Positions 23,050-31,817 are shown, counted from the stretch's first letter. The stretch is 64,000 nucleotides of DNA from Planctomycetaceae bacterium (GCA_021732785.1 JAKFUG010000037.1:62001-126000), one strand, 5' to 3'. The notes: generated by a model from the letters alone, not told the origin. Translations and numbers: made by a program.

Positions 23050-23757
23050 ATGTCGGCGACGATGACCATGGTGGATTACGATCAACTGGAAGTCACCAAC
23101 GAATTCAATTACCGCCCGGTTCCCCCGCTGGTGCCCATCAGCGCGGCCTTCGTGCTGCTGTCGCCGCTCGCCTTCGTGTGGGACACCATGGCCATTCTCC
23201 CGCTGGTGGGGGCCATTCTGGCCATCATGGCGTGGCGACAGATCCGCCGCTCCAAAGGGGCTTATACCGGAACCACGATGGCCACCCTTTGTGCCATGCT
23301 CCTGATGACCACGACCGTGGGGGCCATGAGCTTCCATGCGTACAACTTCGCGACGGAACTTCCCGACGGCTTCCAGCGCGTCAGTTTCCCGATGGATATT
23401 TCCGCCAAAGGCTTCGTGAACGTGGATGGCGAAGTCAAAGTCCATCCGGATGTCGAGAAACTCGAAGGGCAACCGGTGTTCCTGAAAGGATTTATGTATC
23501 CCACGCGGCAGACCACCGGACTGACATCCTTTGTGCTTTGCAAGGACAGCGGCGACTGCTGCTTCGGCGGACAGCCCAAGCAGACCGATATGATCTTTGT
23601 GGAAATGGAAGAAGGTCAGACCGCGGAATACCATCAGGGACAGCTCGTATCCATCGCCGGGGAGTTTCACGCCCGGCCATCGATTGATGAAACGGGTTTG
23701 AATCCGGTGTACCGCATCGACGCGAAGCTCTTCGGACCGGCCAAGACGACGTATTGA
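23050..23757 (+). CDS. Membrane protein with C-terminal DUF3299-like domain
   Basis: 235 residues. Two to three membrane segments lie near residues 28-55 and 75-95 (DUF4190-like, with [13 protein letters not shown] between). The external domain has [20 protein letters not shown], then [19 protein letters not shown] and [14 protein letters not shown]. The block GFMYP-T-TG-FVL-D-CCFG-P is shared with the next gene and marks DUF3299. Members are usually periplasmic, and the CC pair may bind metal or form disulfides; no function is established here. CAGGAG lies nine bases before the ATG. The next gene begins 38 bases after this stop. Confidence 0.82.
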   Translation: MSATMTMVDYDQLEVTNEFNYRPVPPLVPISAAFVLLSPLAFVWDTMAILPLVGAILAIMAWRQIRRSKGAYTGTTMATLCAMLLMTTTVGAMSFHAYNFATELPDGFQRVSFPMDISAKGFVNVDGEVKVHPDVEKLEGQPVFLKGFMYPTRQTTGLTSFVLCKDSGDCCFGGQPKQTDMIFVEMEEGQTAEYHQGQLVSIAGEFHARPSIDETGLNPVYRIDAKLFGPAKTTY

Positions 23758-23795
23758 TGGGGCAAACCGCCCGCATTGCGAACGGAGATTCGAGG

Positions 23796-24620
23796 ATGAA
23801 TCGCTTCACGGGGGTGGTGCTGGGCAGCGTGTGTGTGGTGATCACCGCGGGGTGTTCGTCGAGCGTCGATTCCAGCCGGTTCAAGTCGTACAAAGAACTC
23901 GTCGAGCAGAATGCCAGCCCGACGGATAACAAGCCGCCAGCGGATGCGAAGACGGACACGCCGACCGGTTCCGATATGGCATCGGAGAATGTCGCGCTCG
24001 CGCCGAATCCGACCGAAGTCGCACCGGTTGTCTCGCCCGTCTCGGCGTTGGCACCGGCGAACGTCGTCGATGGCACGTCCACCGCCGCCGTCGTGAAAGC
24101 GTTCGGCGGAACCGCCGCGAATGCCTCCGTGACCGAGGCCACAACGTCGGCGAAGACGCCTGCGGAACCGAAGCCCGAAGGCATTCAACTCCTGGTGCCG
24201 CAGCGGGAGTTCAAAACCGAAGGCCCGCAGAACGCGCTGCGGGTTTCGTATGACGATCTCGACCTGCTCAAAGTCCTCAACATGGAGCCGGTTCCCGAAG
24301 ACGCGTTGAAGCACTTTCCGTCGTGGTTGAAGGCGCTCGATGGACAGCGTGTGCGGTTGCGGGGCTTCATGTATCCCACATTCCAGGCGACGGGGATCGA
24401 CCAGTTCGTCCTCGCGCGAGATAACCAAATTTGCTGTTTCGGCCGGAATCCCAAGGTCTATGACCTCGTGTCGGTCCAGATGCGTGACAATGTGACGACC
24501 GACTACATTCAGAACCGCCCGTTCGATGTCGTAGGCACCTTCCGCATCGATCTGCTCGCCGAGGGAGGCAAACCGATGGGGCTGTACTGGCTGGAAGACA
24601 GCGTGGTGATTAATAAGTGA
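23796..24620 (+). CDS. DUF3299 lipoprotein, tandem to the membrane DUF3299 protein
   Basis: 274 residues from ATG 23796 with a GAGG ribosome site. The leader [20 protein letters not shown] ends in a lipobox. A Thr/Ala-rich linker of about 100 residues is followed by the DUF3299 domain: [20 protein letters not shown], then [20 protein letters not shown] and a final [12 protein letters not shown]. The shared domain with the gene before it suggests a local duplication in which one copy became membrane-embedded and one lipid-anchored. The two are probably co-transcribed. Confidence 0.82.
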   Translation: MNRFTGVVLGSVCVVITAGCSSSVDSSRFKSYKELVEQNASPTDNKPPADAKTDTPTGSDMASENVALAPNPTEVAPVVSPVSALAPANVVDGTSTAAVVKAFGGTAANASVTEATTSAKTPAEPKPEGIQLLVPQREFKTEGPQNALRVSYDDLDLLKVLNMEPVPEDALKHFPSWLKALDGQRVRLRGFMYPTFQATGIDQFVLARDNQICCFGRNPKVYDLVSVQMRDNVTTDYIQNRPFDVVGTFRIDLLAEGGKPMGLYWLEDSVVINK

Positions 24621-24636
24621 TGATGTTTCGACCCTG

Positions 24637-24849
24637 AATGGGGTCACAGACGGTAGCCGGTGGTTGAGCGCAGCGACACCACCGGTGATCTCGAATTGAA
24701 ACGTCGCATCCCGGAGGGATGCCAGAGTTGAGCGATTTCGGTGAATCGTTCTGGCATCCCTCCGGGATGCGATTTCGCGCGTTACGAACCCGTGGTCGCC
24801 ATCGGAATGGCGACCACCGGCTACCGTCTGCGATCCCTTCGGGATCCGA
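24637..24849. repeat. Nested inverted repeat family 3, copy A
   Basis: An outer pair, CAGACGGTAGCCGGTGGT at about 24647 and its inverse ACCACCGGCTACCGTCTG at about 24813, encloses an inner pair, GCATCCCGGAGGGATGCCAG / CTGGCATCCCTCCGGGATGC. The element ends CTTCGGGATC. Related to 55748-55882. Confidence 0.85.
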
Positions 24850-24964
24850 CTCACAATTACGAAAATGGCGACTTCCGCGTTCCCAAGTCAGGGCCACCGC
24901 GGATACCATAAGAAATGTTGATTCGACGCATTGGGCGATCGGAAGTATCTGGGGAGAGACGGGA

Positions 24965-26134
24965 ATGCGTTCACGCGGATTGTTGGGAATCGCCTGTGTG
25001 ACGGCCGGAGTGGCGGCGTCCGGGTGGACTTGGTCGACCGTTTTCGGCTGCCCGTTCTGTTCGGCTCCGTCGCTGACGATGACCGAACAGTTGGATCAGG
25101 CGAATGCCGCCCTGCTCGTGAAGTGGGTCGGTGGTCAACCGGCGAAAGATCAGGATGGCGGCTTCACGGAATATGAAGTCGTCGACATCGTGAGCCAACC
25201 CGCCGGCGGCAAACTCGCCAAAGGGACCAAGGTCAAGCTCGTCCGTTATCGCGCGGCGAAAGCGGGCGATCTCTATATGCTCCTTGGCACGACCGCCGGG
25301 GCCGTCATCGATTGGGGCAGCCCAATTGAAGTCACGGAAGATTCTTTCACCTACGTCAAGAATTCCCCGAAGCCGGACCTCGCGACGAAAGAACGCCTCA
25401 AATACTTTCTGAAGTTCCTCGAACATCCGAACCCGATGGTTTCGACCGATGCGTATGGGGAATTTGCGAATGCCCCGTATGCCGATATCGCAGCGATTGC
25501 CACCGAATACCCGCGGGAAAAGCTGCGCACGTGGCTCAGCGATACCCAAATCTCGCCGAGCCGTCTCGGGTTGTACGGACTGATGCTGGGCCTGTGCGGC
25601 AAAGATGAAGACGCCATCGTTCTCGAAAAGAAAATCTTTGAACCCACAAGCGAATTTCGTCTGGGCATCGACGGCATCATGGGGGGGTACCTGCTGCTCA
25701 CCGGTGAGAAAGGCCTCGCGCTGGTCGAAGAAAAGAAACTGGCCGACAAGCACGTCCCGTTCAGCGAAACCTACTCGGCGATGCAGGCCCTGCGATTCCT
25801 CTGGCAATACGGCGAAGGCAAATTTGAACCGGAACGCCTGCGGCAATCGATGCGGCTGTTGCTCGATCGGCCCGAACTCGCCGATCTGGTGATCGCCGAC
25901 CTCGCCCGCTGGAAAGACTGGTCTGTGCAGGAGCGGTTGATGTCGATTTACGGCAAGGATGAATACGACATCCCGTCGATCAAGCGGGCCGTGGTGCGGT
26001 ACATGCTCGCGTGCAGCAAAGACATGAAGGCCGCGGAACTGGACGTGACCAACGCCACGCTGCACCTCGCCGATCTCGAAGCCCGCGACCCGAAAACGGT
26101 GTCGGATGCCAAGCGGTTCTTCTTCATCAAGTAG
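24965..26134 (+). CDS. Secreted protein of unknown function, paralogue of the next gene
   Basis: 389 residues from ATG 24965 (GGGGAGAG upstream). A leader (MRSRGLLGIACVTAGVAASG) is followed by FGCPFCSAPSLTMTEQLDQA, a CPFC motif just after the cleavage region. The N-terminal beta-rich domain (NAALLVKWVGG to YMLLGTTAGAV) precedes a long helical part. That part has LKYFLKFLEHPNPMVSTDAY, LYGLMLGLCG, IDGIMGGYLLLTGEKG and LVIADLARWKDWSVQERLM. The same landmarks recur in the following gene. The family is not one I can name. The CPFC near the N-terminus could be redox- or metal-active, but this is conjecture. Confidence 0.8.
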   Translation: MRSRGLLGIACVTAGVAASGWTWSTVFGCPFCSAPSLTMTEQLDQANAALLVKWVGGQPAKDQDGGFTEYEVVDIVSQPAGGKLAKGTKVKLVRYRAAKAGDLYMLLGTTAGAVIDWGSPIEVTEDSFTYVKNSPKPDLATKERLKYFLKFLEHPNPMVSTDAYGEFANAPYADIAAIATEYPREKLRTWLSDTQISPSRLGLYGLMLGLCGKDEDAIVLEKKIFEPTSEFRLGIDGIMGGYLLLTGEKGLALVEEKKLADKHVPFSETYSAMQALRFLWQYGEGKFEPERLRQSMRLLLDRPELADLVIADLARWKDWSVQERLMSIYGKDEYDIPSIKRAVVRYMLACSKDMKAAELDVTNATLHLADLEARDPKTVSDAKRFFFIK

Positions 26135-26157
26135 CGGCGAGACGGTTTGTGCGCCGT

Positions 26158-26237
26158 GTGTGCCGCTGGCTTTGCCAGTGTCTTCGCGAGTCGGCAACTC
26201 AAATCATCAACACACACTGGCGGAGCCAGTGGCACAC
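26158..26237. repeat. Palindromic repeat family 1, copy 3
   Basis: The arms differ slightly from the consensus (GCCGCTGGCTTTGCCAGTG and CACTGGCGGAGCCAGTGGC), with about 30 bp between. It separates the two tandem paralogues, starting about 23 bases after the first stop. Confidence 0.9.
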
Positions 26238-26269
26238 CGAAGTTGTTTGCGTGCCGCACGGAGGGAATC

Positions 26270-27478
26270 GTGATCAGCGTTTGCCGGAATCTTTTCGCAC
26301 TCGGATTGCTTTGCTGGACCACGATCGCCGCGGCGTGCCCGTTCTGCCCGCCGTCGACACCGCCGCTGGCCGAACAACTCGCCGAGTCGGATTGTGCAGT
26401 CCGGGCAACGTGGGTCCGCCTCATTCCGGGCCCATCGGATGACGACGCCCCGCAGACGGAATTCAAGATCACCGACGTCGTCCTCGACCGGACGGGGAAG
26501 CTCAAAAAAGACGCGCTGCTCACCGTCAATTTTGAACGGCAGGGCAGCCCCGGCGACGTCTTCTTTCTGACGGGCAAAGTGAATCAGGAATTCACGCAAT
26601 GGGGCCAGCCGTTGCCGGTGACCGAAGAATCGTTCGCCTACATTCGGGCCTTGCCGTCACCCGAGAAGCCGTCTGGCGAACGGTTACGGTTCTTTCTCAG
26701 ATTTCTCGAGTTCCACGAGTTGTTGATTTCGAATGACGCCTTCGCGGAATTCGCACGGGCCAAGTACGAAGACGTCGTGGCACTCCAGACAGAACTGCCG
26801 CGCGACAAGCTGCGAAAGTGGTTGAATTCCGCTGAGACCGATCCGGTCCGCCGGGGATTTTATGGCATGTTGCTGGGGCTGTGCGGTGACAAGACGGACG
26901 CCGAGTGGTTGTGGGCCCGGTTTGCGGACCCGCCCGCACCCGGTAAAGACCGCATCAGTGTCGATGGCATGATGGGCGGTTACCTGCTGCTCACGCGCGA
27001 AGCCGGTTTTCAACGTTTGCTGCAGACGAAGTTGCTGCCGGCCAATGCGGCGGATAGCGACGTCTACGCTGTCGTGAACGCGTTGCGGTTTCTGTGGGAA
27101 TACGCACCCGATTGTGTGTCGCATGAGCATGTCGCCATCGCGATGCAGGTGGTGCTGCAACGGCCGCAATTCGCGGAGTTGGCCATCGTCGATCTCGCCC
27201 GCTGGAAGGCGTGGGATGCGACCGAAGACGTGCTGGCGTGGATGGGACGGACCCCGTTCGATGTTCCCGTGACGCAGTCCAAGCTGGTGCAATTCGCGCG
27301 GGAATGTATCAAAGATGCCAAAGCGTCCAAGAACGAAAACGCGGTTGCCGCCGGGTTGTCGCAATCGTTTCTCGATCGTCTGCAACGCGAACAACCCGAC
27401 ACCTGGCAGGCCATTGAACGGATCATCAATCCGCGCCAGCGCAAGGTGTCCGCGGACGTGTTTGATTCTCCAAAATGA
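26270..27478 (+). CDS. Secreted protein of unknown function, paralogue of the previous gene
   Basis: 402 residues starting at GTG 26270, with GGAGGG four to nine bases upstream; the frame runs further upstream through a family-1 repeat that should not be coding. A leader (MISVCRNLFALGLLCWTTIA) is followed by AACPFCPPSTPPLAEQLAES. Order of motifs matches the preceding gene: CPFC, then LRFFLRFLEFHELLISNDAF, FYGMLLGLCG, VDGMMGGYLLLTREAG and LAIVDLARWKAWDATEDVL. Tandem duplication with divergence is the simplest reading. A shared export route and a role at the cell surface or in the periplasm are inferred. Confidence 0.8.
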   Translation: MISVCRNLFALGLLCWTTIAAACPFCPPSTPPLAEQLAESDCAVRATWVRLIPGPSDDDAPQTEFKITDVVLDRTGKLKKDALLTVNFERQGSPGDVFFLTGKVNQEFTQWGQPLPVTEESFAYIRALPSPEKPSGERLRFFLRFLEFHELLISNDAFAEFARAKYEDVVALQTELPRDKLRKWLNSAETDPVRRGFYGMLLGLCGDKTDAEWLWARFADPPAPGKDRISVDGMMGGYLLLTREAGFQRLLQTKLLPANAADSDVYAVVNALRFLWEYAPDCVSHEHVAIAMQVVLQRPQFAELAIVDLARWKAWDATEDVLAWMGRTPFDVPVTQSKLVQFARECIKDAKASKNENAVAAGLSQSFLDRLQREQPDTWQAIERIINPRQRKVSADVFDSPK

Positions 27479-27533
27479 AATTCAGGGAACCACGGAAGAC
27501 ACGGACCACACGGAAAAAGAGGGTTCATATTCT

Positions 27534-27587
27534 CTCGTTCCCACGCTCCGCGTGGGAACGCATGGCCGTGACGCTCTGCGTCGCACT
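27534..27587. repeat. Repeat family 4, partial copy A
   Basis: CTCGTTCCCACGCTCCGCGT followed by GGGAACGCATGGCCGTGACG and CTCTGCGTCGC. It matches the left halves of copies at 49731-49862 and 53922-54050; the right half is missing. Confidence 0.85.
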
Positions 27588-27630
27588 CGGGCAAATGATA
27601 TGATTGCGGGCGTGGTGTACCAGCGGCTTT

Positions 27631-27649
27631 CCTGTCGCGGAGCGACAGG
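27631..27649. repeat. Short perfect hairpin before the M24 peptidase gene
   Basis: CCTGTCGC-GGA-GCGACAGG, a perfect 8-bp stem, ends 18 bases before the start codon at 27668. It could affect translation of that gene or be a fragment of another dispersed repeat. Confidence 0.6.
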
Positions 27650-27667
27650 GCTACAGAAGGCAGTGTG

Positions 27668-28846
27668 ATGTTCGATCTTCCCGCCGTTCAGGCAGCGATT
27701 CGTGACCAGGGCTGTGATGGCTGGCTGATGTACGACTTCCGCGGGAGCAACATTCTCGCGCGGCGAGTCCTCGGTTTTCCCGATGGTGTCGCCGGGTCCC
27801 GCCGCTGGATTTACTTCGTCCCCGCGACCGGTACGCCGACAAAGCTCGTGCATCGCATTGAAACCGGGGCGCTCGATCATCTTCCCGGCGAGAAAACCGT
27901 CTATCTCCGCTGGCAGGAGTTCGAAGCCGGTGTTGCGAAGCTGTTAACCGGGTCGAAGCGCGTCGCGATGGAATACGCCCCGCGCAATGGCATCCCGTAC
28001 CTCGGCCGCGTGGACGCCGGGACCGTGGAACTCGTCCGCAGCAACGGGGTCGATGTCGTCTCGTCCGGCGATCTCGTGCAGCTCTTCGAAGCCGTGTGGG
28101 ACGACGAGCAATGGGCCCTGCATCTCGAAGCCAGCGGACATACCGATGCCGCTTATGCCGTGGTGTGGAAGTTCATCGCCGATCAAATCCGCACGCGCGG
28201 CGAAACCACCGAAGATGCCGTCTCCGCCGTCATCATGAATCACTTCGCCGAGTTCGGTCTCACGACGTATCACCCGCCGATTGTCGGCGTGAATGCGCAC
28301 TCCGGCGATCCGCATTATGAGACCGGCAGTGAAGCGATTCGCACCGGTGATTTTGTGCTCGTCGACCTGTGGGCGAAGATGGACAAGCCGCGGGCCGTTT
28401 ACAGCGACCTGACGCGCGTCGGTTTCGTGGGGGACACCGTTCCTGACAAGTACCAAAAAATTCTCGACATCGTTGCCGCCGCGCGAGATGCCGCGATTGC
28501 GTGCGTGCGGTCCGCGTTCACCGAAGGCCGGCCGATACCCGGCTGGCAGGTCGACGATGCGTGCCGGGCGGTGATCGAGAAGGCCGGATATGGGGAGTAC
28601 TTCGTCCATCGCACCGGCCACAGCATCGGTCAGGAAACGCACGGCAACGGGGCGAACATCGACAATCTCGAAACCCGCGAAGACCGTCTGATTCTCCCCG
28701 GCTGCTGCTTCTCGGTCGAACCGGGCATCTATCTTCCCGAGTTCGGCGTCCGCAGCGAAGTCGATGTCTTCGTGGATAAAAACAAACAGGTCCACGTCAC
28801 CGCCGGTGAGTTGCAGTACAAAGTCGTGCCGATTATGGGTAGGTAG
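27668..28846 (+). CDS. M24-family metallopeptidase (Xaa-Pro aminopeptidase-like)
   Basis: 392 residues. The N-terminal creatinase-like domain (about 1-165) is followed by the pita-bread catalytic domain. Metal ligands read in order: Asp in VLVDLWAK, Asp in YSDLTR, His in HRTGHSIGQETHG, Glu in SVEPGIYLPEFG and Glu in VRSEVDVFV, all as in dinuclear M24 peptidases. The likely reaction is release of an N-terminal residue next to proline from peptides in the cytoplasm. ATG 27668 is preferred over the overlapping GTG 27665; no strong Shine-Dalgarno is seen. Confidence 0.9.
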   Translation: MFDLPAVQAAIRDQGCDGWLMYDFRGSNILARRVLGFPDGVAGSRRWIYFVPATGTPTKLVHRIETGALDHLPGEKTVYLRWQEFEAGVAKLLTGSKRVAMEYAPRNGIPYLGRVDAGTVELVRSNGVDVVSSGDLVQLFEAVWDDEQWALHLEASGHTDAAYAVVWKFIADQIRTRGETTEDAVSAVIMNHFAEFGLTTYHPPIVGVNAHSGDPHYETGSEAIRTGDFVLVDLWAKMDKPRAVYSDLTRVGFVGDTVPDKYQKILDIVAAARDAAIACVRSAFTEGRPIPGWQVDDACRAVIEKAGYGEYFVHRTGHSIGQETHGNGANIDNLETREDRLILPGCCFSVEPGIYLPEFGVRSEVDVFVDKNKQVHVTAGELQYKVVPIMGR

Positions 28847-28898
28847 TAGTTTTTTGTCAGTGGGAAGTGGGAAGTTTCACACCGGCCACCCACCCCGC

Positions 28899-28939
28899 TG
28901 TGCGGTTTCGCGCCCCGCGCAGATCGCTTCCTGATGCTC
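28899..28939. repeat. Inverted repeat family 7, partial copy B
   Basis: GTGCGGTTTCGCGCCCCGCG followed by CAGATCGCTTCCTGATGCTC, similar to the reverse complement of the right half of 16410-16494. It lies between convergent genes. Confidence 0.6.
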
Positions 28940-28946
28940 GCCGACT

Positions 28947-29687
28947 TCACACATGGAGTCCCAGCGCCATCTGTTGTGATTTGGACGATTCCAGATACCG
29001 CGCGAACGCCGGTTCATCCCGTTGTGCGCTCACCCCATAAAACACCACCGCGAAACTTCGCCGATGCCGCACGGTCGAGGTGTTCGCTTGCGCCCGATGA
29101 ATCGTGTTGCCGTGATGAATCAGGACATCATTCGGTTGCGCGGGCATGGCAACCTCCGCTGCCCGATCGGCGTCGCCGAAGTCCGCAATCCCTTGTGAAA
29201 AACCGAGTGTCTGCGTACGGCGATGCGGTCGGATTCCGCGCTGATGGGAACCCGGAATGTACCGCAGGCAACCGTTTTCTTCGTCGACCGGGTCGAGGGC
29301 CAGCCACATCGTCAGCACGCGAGGCGGCGTCATGCAGAAGTAGAAATTGTCCTGATGCGGCGGCGTGACGTGGTTCGTCCCCGGCGGCTTGTTGAACCAC
29401 TCGGCTCCCTGCGCTTTGGCCGGTTCACCCAGCAACGCTTCGGCGACCGTGGTCCATGCCGGGTGGGTCAGCGTCGCCGCGAAATACGGGTCCTGTTCGA
29501 TTCGCACCAATTGCTTCAATGTCCCGGGGCGCGTGCGATCCTCGAAGAACGCATCCGCATCCGGCAGCGTGGGCACGACATGGCGAATGTACCGATCGAG
29601 TTCGGCTTGCAGTTCGGTAAGCAACGCCGTCGGCAAGAAGTTGCGAATCACGACATAGCCATCCTGCTCGAACGAAGACGGATTCAT
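28947..29687 (-). CDS. Phytanoyl-CoA dioxygenase (PhyH)-family oxygenase
   Basis: 246 residues from ATG 29687 (GGGAG upstream). The N-terminus MNPSSFEQDGYVVIRNFLPT is the typical 'F-xxxGYvvi-nfl' opening. The Fe(II) facial triad reads as HQD in TPPHQDNFYF and a distal His in GNTIHRAQANTS; the Arg needed for 2-oxoglutarate binding is likely in RHRRSFAVVFYG. It probably hydroxylates a small molecule using 2-oxoglutarate and oxygen. The substrate is not indicated by neighbours. Confidence 0.88.
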   Translation of the reverse strand: MNPSSFEQDGYVVIRNFLPTALLTELQAELDRYIRHVVPTLPDADAFFEDRTRPGTLKQLVRIEQDPYFAATLTHPAWTTVAEALLGEPAKAQGAEWFNKPPGTNHVTPPHQDNFYFCMTPPRVLTMWLALDPVDEENGCLRYIPGSHQRGIRPHRRTQTLGFSQGIADFGDADRAAEVAMPAQPNDVLIHHGNTIHRAQANTSTVRHRRSFAVVFYGVSAQRDEPAFARYLESSKSQQMALGLHV

Positions 29688-29945
29688 TGACGTTCTCCCG
29701 CCGTACGCAAGCCGCGCCGGTTGTGCCCATCGCCCCGACGTGGCCCCGGAATCAAGGCCTTCCGTACGATGCCATCTCAGCGGTCGAGCCGCAAGACGGG
29801 CACCGCACAACCGTTGCGGCGGTTCACATCCGGAAATCCGTTGTATCCCGCAAATCCGGTGTTCACGGATGTTCGCAATTCATCGCCATCCCGGTGTGAT
29901 GGACGCGACGATACGTCAGCAACGGTCCCGGCGGAGTTCCTGTTG

Positions 29946-30191
29946 ATGTCCAGTTGTTGTGGCACTTCCAGTTCTGGTGCATCGGCGCTGCATGCCCTGC
30001 AGCAATTGGGAGCCCGGAAGTCGGCCCTGATCGACCGGGTCAGCAATCCCGATGCGGCCGGCGATTCCAGGAGCTTTGCCGAGACGCTGGTCGAAATGAG
30101 CGAAGTCCGCCTGCAGACTAAAGCGGCGGTGGCAGCGTTGCATACCACGAATTCGCTGACGGAAGAGCTGTTGTCGCTCCCCCGGCGCTGA
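29946..30191 (+). CDS. Small protein resembling the C-terminal motif of flagellar rod/hook proteins (81 aa)
   Basis: A short protein from ATG 29946. The N-terminus is Cys/Ser-rich (SSCCGTSSSG). The C-terminal half, SFAETLVEMSEVRLQTKAAV plus ALHTTNSLTEELLSLP, resembles the terminal helix of FlgC/FlgG ('LVEEMV-LI-A-xYxANVKVI-T-DEMLG-LLD'). Small non-flagellar proteins with this motif are known in several bacteria, so a flagellar role should not be assumed. The reading frame is short, and a family-1 palindrome begins five bases after its stop. Coding status is moderately likely. Confidence 0.5.
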   Translation: MSSCCGTSSSGASALHALQQLGARKSALIDRVSNPDAAGDSRSFAETLVEMSEVRLQTKAAVAALHTTNSLTEELLSLPRR

Positions 30192-30196
30192 TTCTT

Positions 30197-30260
30197 GTGT
30201 GCCACTGGCTCTGCCAGTGCTTCTTCGGTCGTAAAGACACTGGCAGAGCCAGTGGCACAC
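30197..30260. repeat. Palindromic repeat family 1, copy 4
   Basis: Perfect arms GTGTGCCACTGGCTCTGCC and inverse with only about 20 bp between them, the tightest copy. It lies between convergent genes. Confidence 0.95.
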
Positions 30261-30272
30261 AACGCTGATCGA

Positions 30273-31214
30273 TCATGAACGCTTCGGGTGTTTCTCGAAA
30301 AAGTCCCAGATGACCGCGGTGGCGTGAAAGTCGCGGCAGACGGGACCGATGATAAACTTGGGGAGAAACTGCAAACTCCCCGGCCAGGTGTGTCCGCCCC
30401 CTTCAATGGTGTAGAGCGTCACATCGGTGCCATTGCGGCCCCCGCGCCAGTTCTGCCAGCGCACGTGGCATTGATCGAACGGGGCGAGGTCCGGCAATTC
30501 CCCCGTTTCCGGCGGTGACTGGCAGCCATCATAATCCACCCACATTTTGACCAGCCGGTCGACACCAATGATCCGGCCTCGACGACCTTCATCGACACCG
30601 CCGCCGCGATACGGAACCTGCGGGTCGGCGGTCCCTTGAATCAGAAACATGGACACGGGCTGCGTCGGCAGGAACTGATCCAGCAGGGGTTCGGCGAGAG
30701 TTCCCGCAACGCTGGCCCCGGCGGCGATTTTGTCCGAGAGCTTCATCGCCACCAGGTGCGTCATCATCGCCCCATTGGAAATCCCGGTCACATAGATGCG
30801 GCTGGCATCGACCGGATGTTCTTTGCTGACCGCCGTCAGGATGTCATCCACGAACTGGACATCGTTGATGTTGAGTCGTTGAGCCGGAATGTGTTGCTGT
30901 TTGCGGCCATCATTCCAGTTCTTTTCGATCCCTTCCGGATAGACCACGAGGAATTTCTTAACGTCCGCGAGCAGGCTGAAGCCCGTGAGAATTTCCGTCT
31001 GTGCGGCGTTCGAATTACCGCCATGCAGCGCAAAGACCAGCGGGACCGGCTGATCGCGAGGCAACTGTGGAGGCACATGCAGCAGGTATTCCCGCTGGAG
31101 TGCCGACGATGTCAGCGGCTTGAGCGTGGTGTGCGGCAGCGGTTCCTGGGCAAACACCGAGCGACTGTGCTGCACGAACAGGACCGCAGTAAGAATCATC
31201 AGACGCCATCGCAC
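30273..31214 (-). CDS. Secreted PHB-depolymerase-type esterase (LpqC/COG3509-like)
   Basis: 313 residues. Start GTG 31214 is preferred: AAAGGAG lies about eight bases upstream, whereas the earlier GTG at 31223 overlaps it. A signal peptide precedes the alpha/beta-hydrolase fold. 'PLVFALHGGNSNAAQTE' is the oxyanion strand-turn. GISNGAMM holds the nucleophilic Ser. 'GTADPQVPYRGG' holds the likely acid residue, and EGGGHTWPG the catalytic His. Such esterases act on polyhydroxybutyrate or on feruloyl/acetyl esters of polysaccharide. The exported form and lack of polymer genes here leave the substrate open. Confidence 0.88.
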   Translation of the reverse strand: MRWRLMILTAVLFVQHSRSVFAQEPLPHTTLKPLTSSALQREYLLHVPPQLPRDQPVPLVFALHGGNSNAAQTEILTGFSLLADVKKFLVVYPEGIEKNWNDGRKQQHIPAQRLNINDVQFVDDILTAVSKEHPVDASRIYVTGISNGAMMTHLVAMKLSDKIAAGASVAGTLAEPLLDQFLPTQPVSMFLIQGTADPQVPYRGGGVDEGRRGRIIGVDRLVKMWVDYDGCQSPPETGELPDLAPFDQCHVRWQNWRGGRNGTDVTLYTIEGGGHTWPGSLQFLPKFIIGPVCRDFHATAVIWDFFEKHPKRS

Positions 31215-31249
31215 GCTGGGCACTCCTTTGTCGGTCGTAGGTCATCTTC

Positions 31250-31385
31250 AAAGACGTCGGAGCGGGGGCCCCGACCTAAAATTAGCGGTTGATTTTCCCA
31301 TCCATAAATTTGCAGTTGATTTTTCATCCATAATTAGCGGTTGATTTTCCCGTCCATAGGTCGGGGCCCCTGCCCCGACTCTTCA
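31250..31385. repeat. Inverted repeat family 5, copy A, enclosing three tandem 26-27-bp units
   Basis: The arms AGACGTCGGAGCGGGGGCCC and AGGTCGGGGCCCCTGCCCCG are near-inverse. Between them are three direct units at 31280-31306, 31307-31332 and 31333-31358, each like ATTAGCGGTTGATTTTCCC with a CATCCATA end. The same G+C core recurs at 46951-46983. It lies 3' of the STAS gene. Confidence 0.9.
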
Positions 31386-31457
31386 AACTGAGCCGCTCAC
31401 CTTTTGTGGTATCGAATCGCGATGCCGCTACGAAATTCCTTCCGTGGCGCGACGGCA

Positions 31458-31817
31458 TCATTTTAACCGCGCGAGGGCTTCTTCGCGGGTGTTGCAGATG
31501 GGCCAGAGTTGGTCGAACTTGGCGATTTGCACAATCTCCAGTCCCACCGGCGAGAGATTGCACAGGATCATGCGGCCTTCCTCGTCTTCGATTTTCGTCC
31601 AGATAATCCGCAAGGCTTCGAGCATGCTCGAACCGAAATAGCTCGTCTGCTGAAAGTCGACCACGACTTTGTGGGTCGACTGGCGGGCCGTCAGCGCGAT
31701 GATGTCGTCCAGTTCGCGCATCACGGCCTCTTCGGCCAGGCTCCCCACCGGGCGGAGAATTTCCACGACCAGAATCGGGCCGTCTGGCTGGCAGCGGAAG
31801 TAGCGGAGAAGGCTCAT
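31458..31817 (-). CDS. STAS-domain protein (anti-anti-sigma factor-like)
   Basis: 119 residues from ATG 31817 (AGGAGCC upstream). The domain begins after a short leader, LLRYFRCQPDGPILVVEILR, and has the central strand-helix VVVDFQQTSYFGSSMLEALR. In SpoIIAA-type antagonists the phosphorylated Ser follows 'D...'; here the loop reads FQQTSYFGSSM, with Ser or Thr available. The C-terminal LEIVQIAKFDQLWPICNTRE is typical of STAS. It is transcribed 13 bases after the receiver-HATPase gene, consistent with a partner-switching module in which the HATPase phosphorylates this protein. Confidence 0.88.
   Translation of the reverse strand: MSLLRYFRCQPDGPILVVEILRPVGSLAEEAVMRELDDIIALTARQSTHKVVVDFQQTSYFGSSMLEALRIIWTKIEDEEGRMILCNLSPVGLEIVQIAKFDQLWPICNTREEALARLK

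Noticed and set aside
29721-29945. Extension of the 81-aa protein to 156 residues
   Set aside because: The added part is Arg/Pro/Ser-rich shadow translation; ATG 29946 begins the conserved-looking part.
31280-31358. Three tandem units as a short CRISPR
   Set aside because: Units abut without spacers and differ between themselves.
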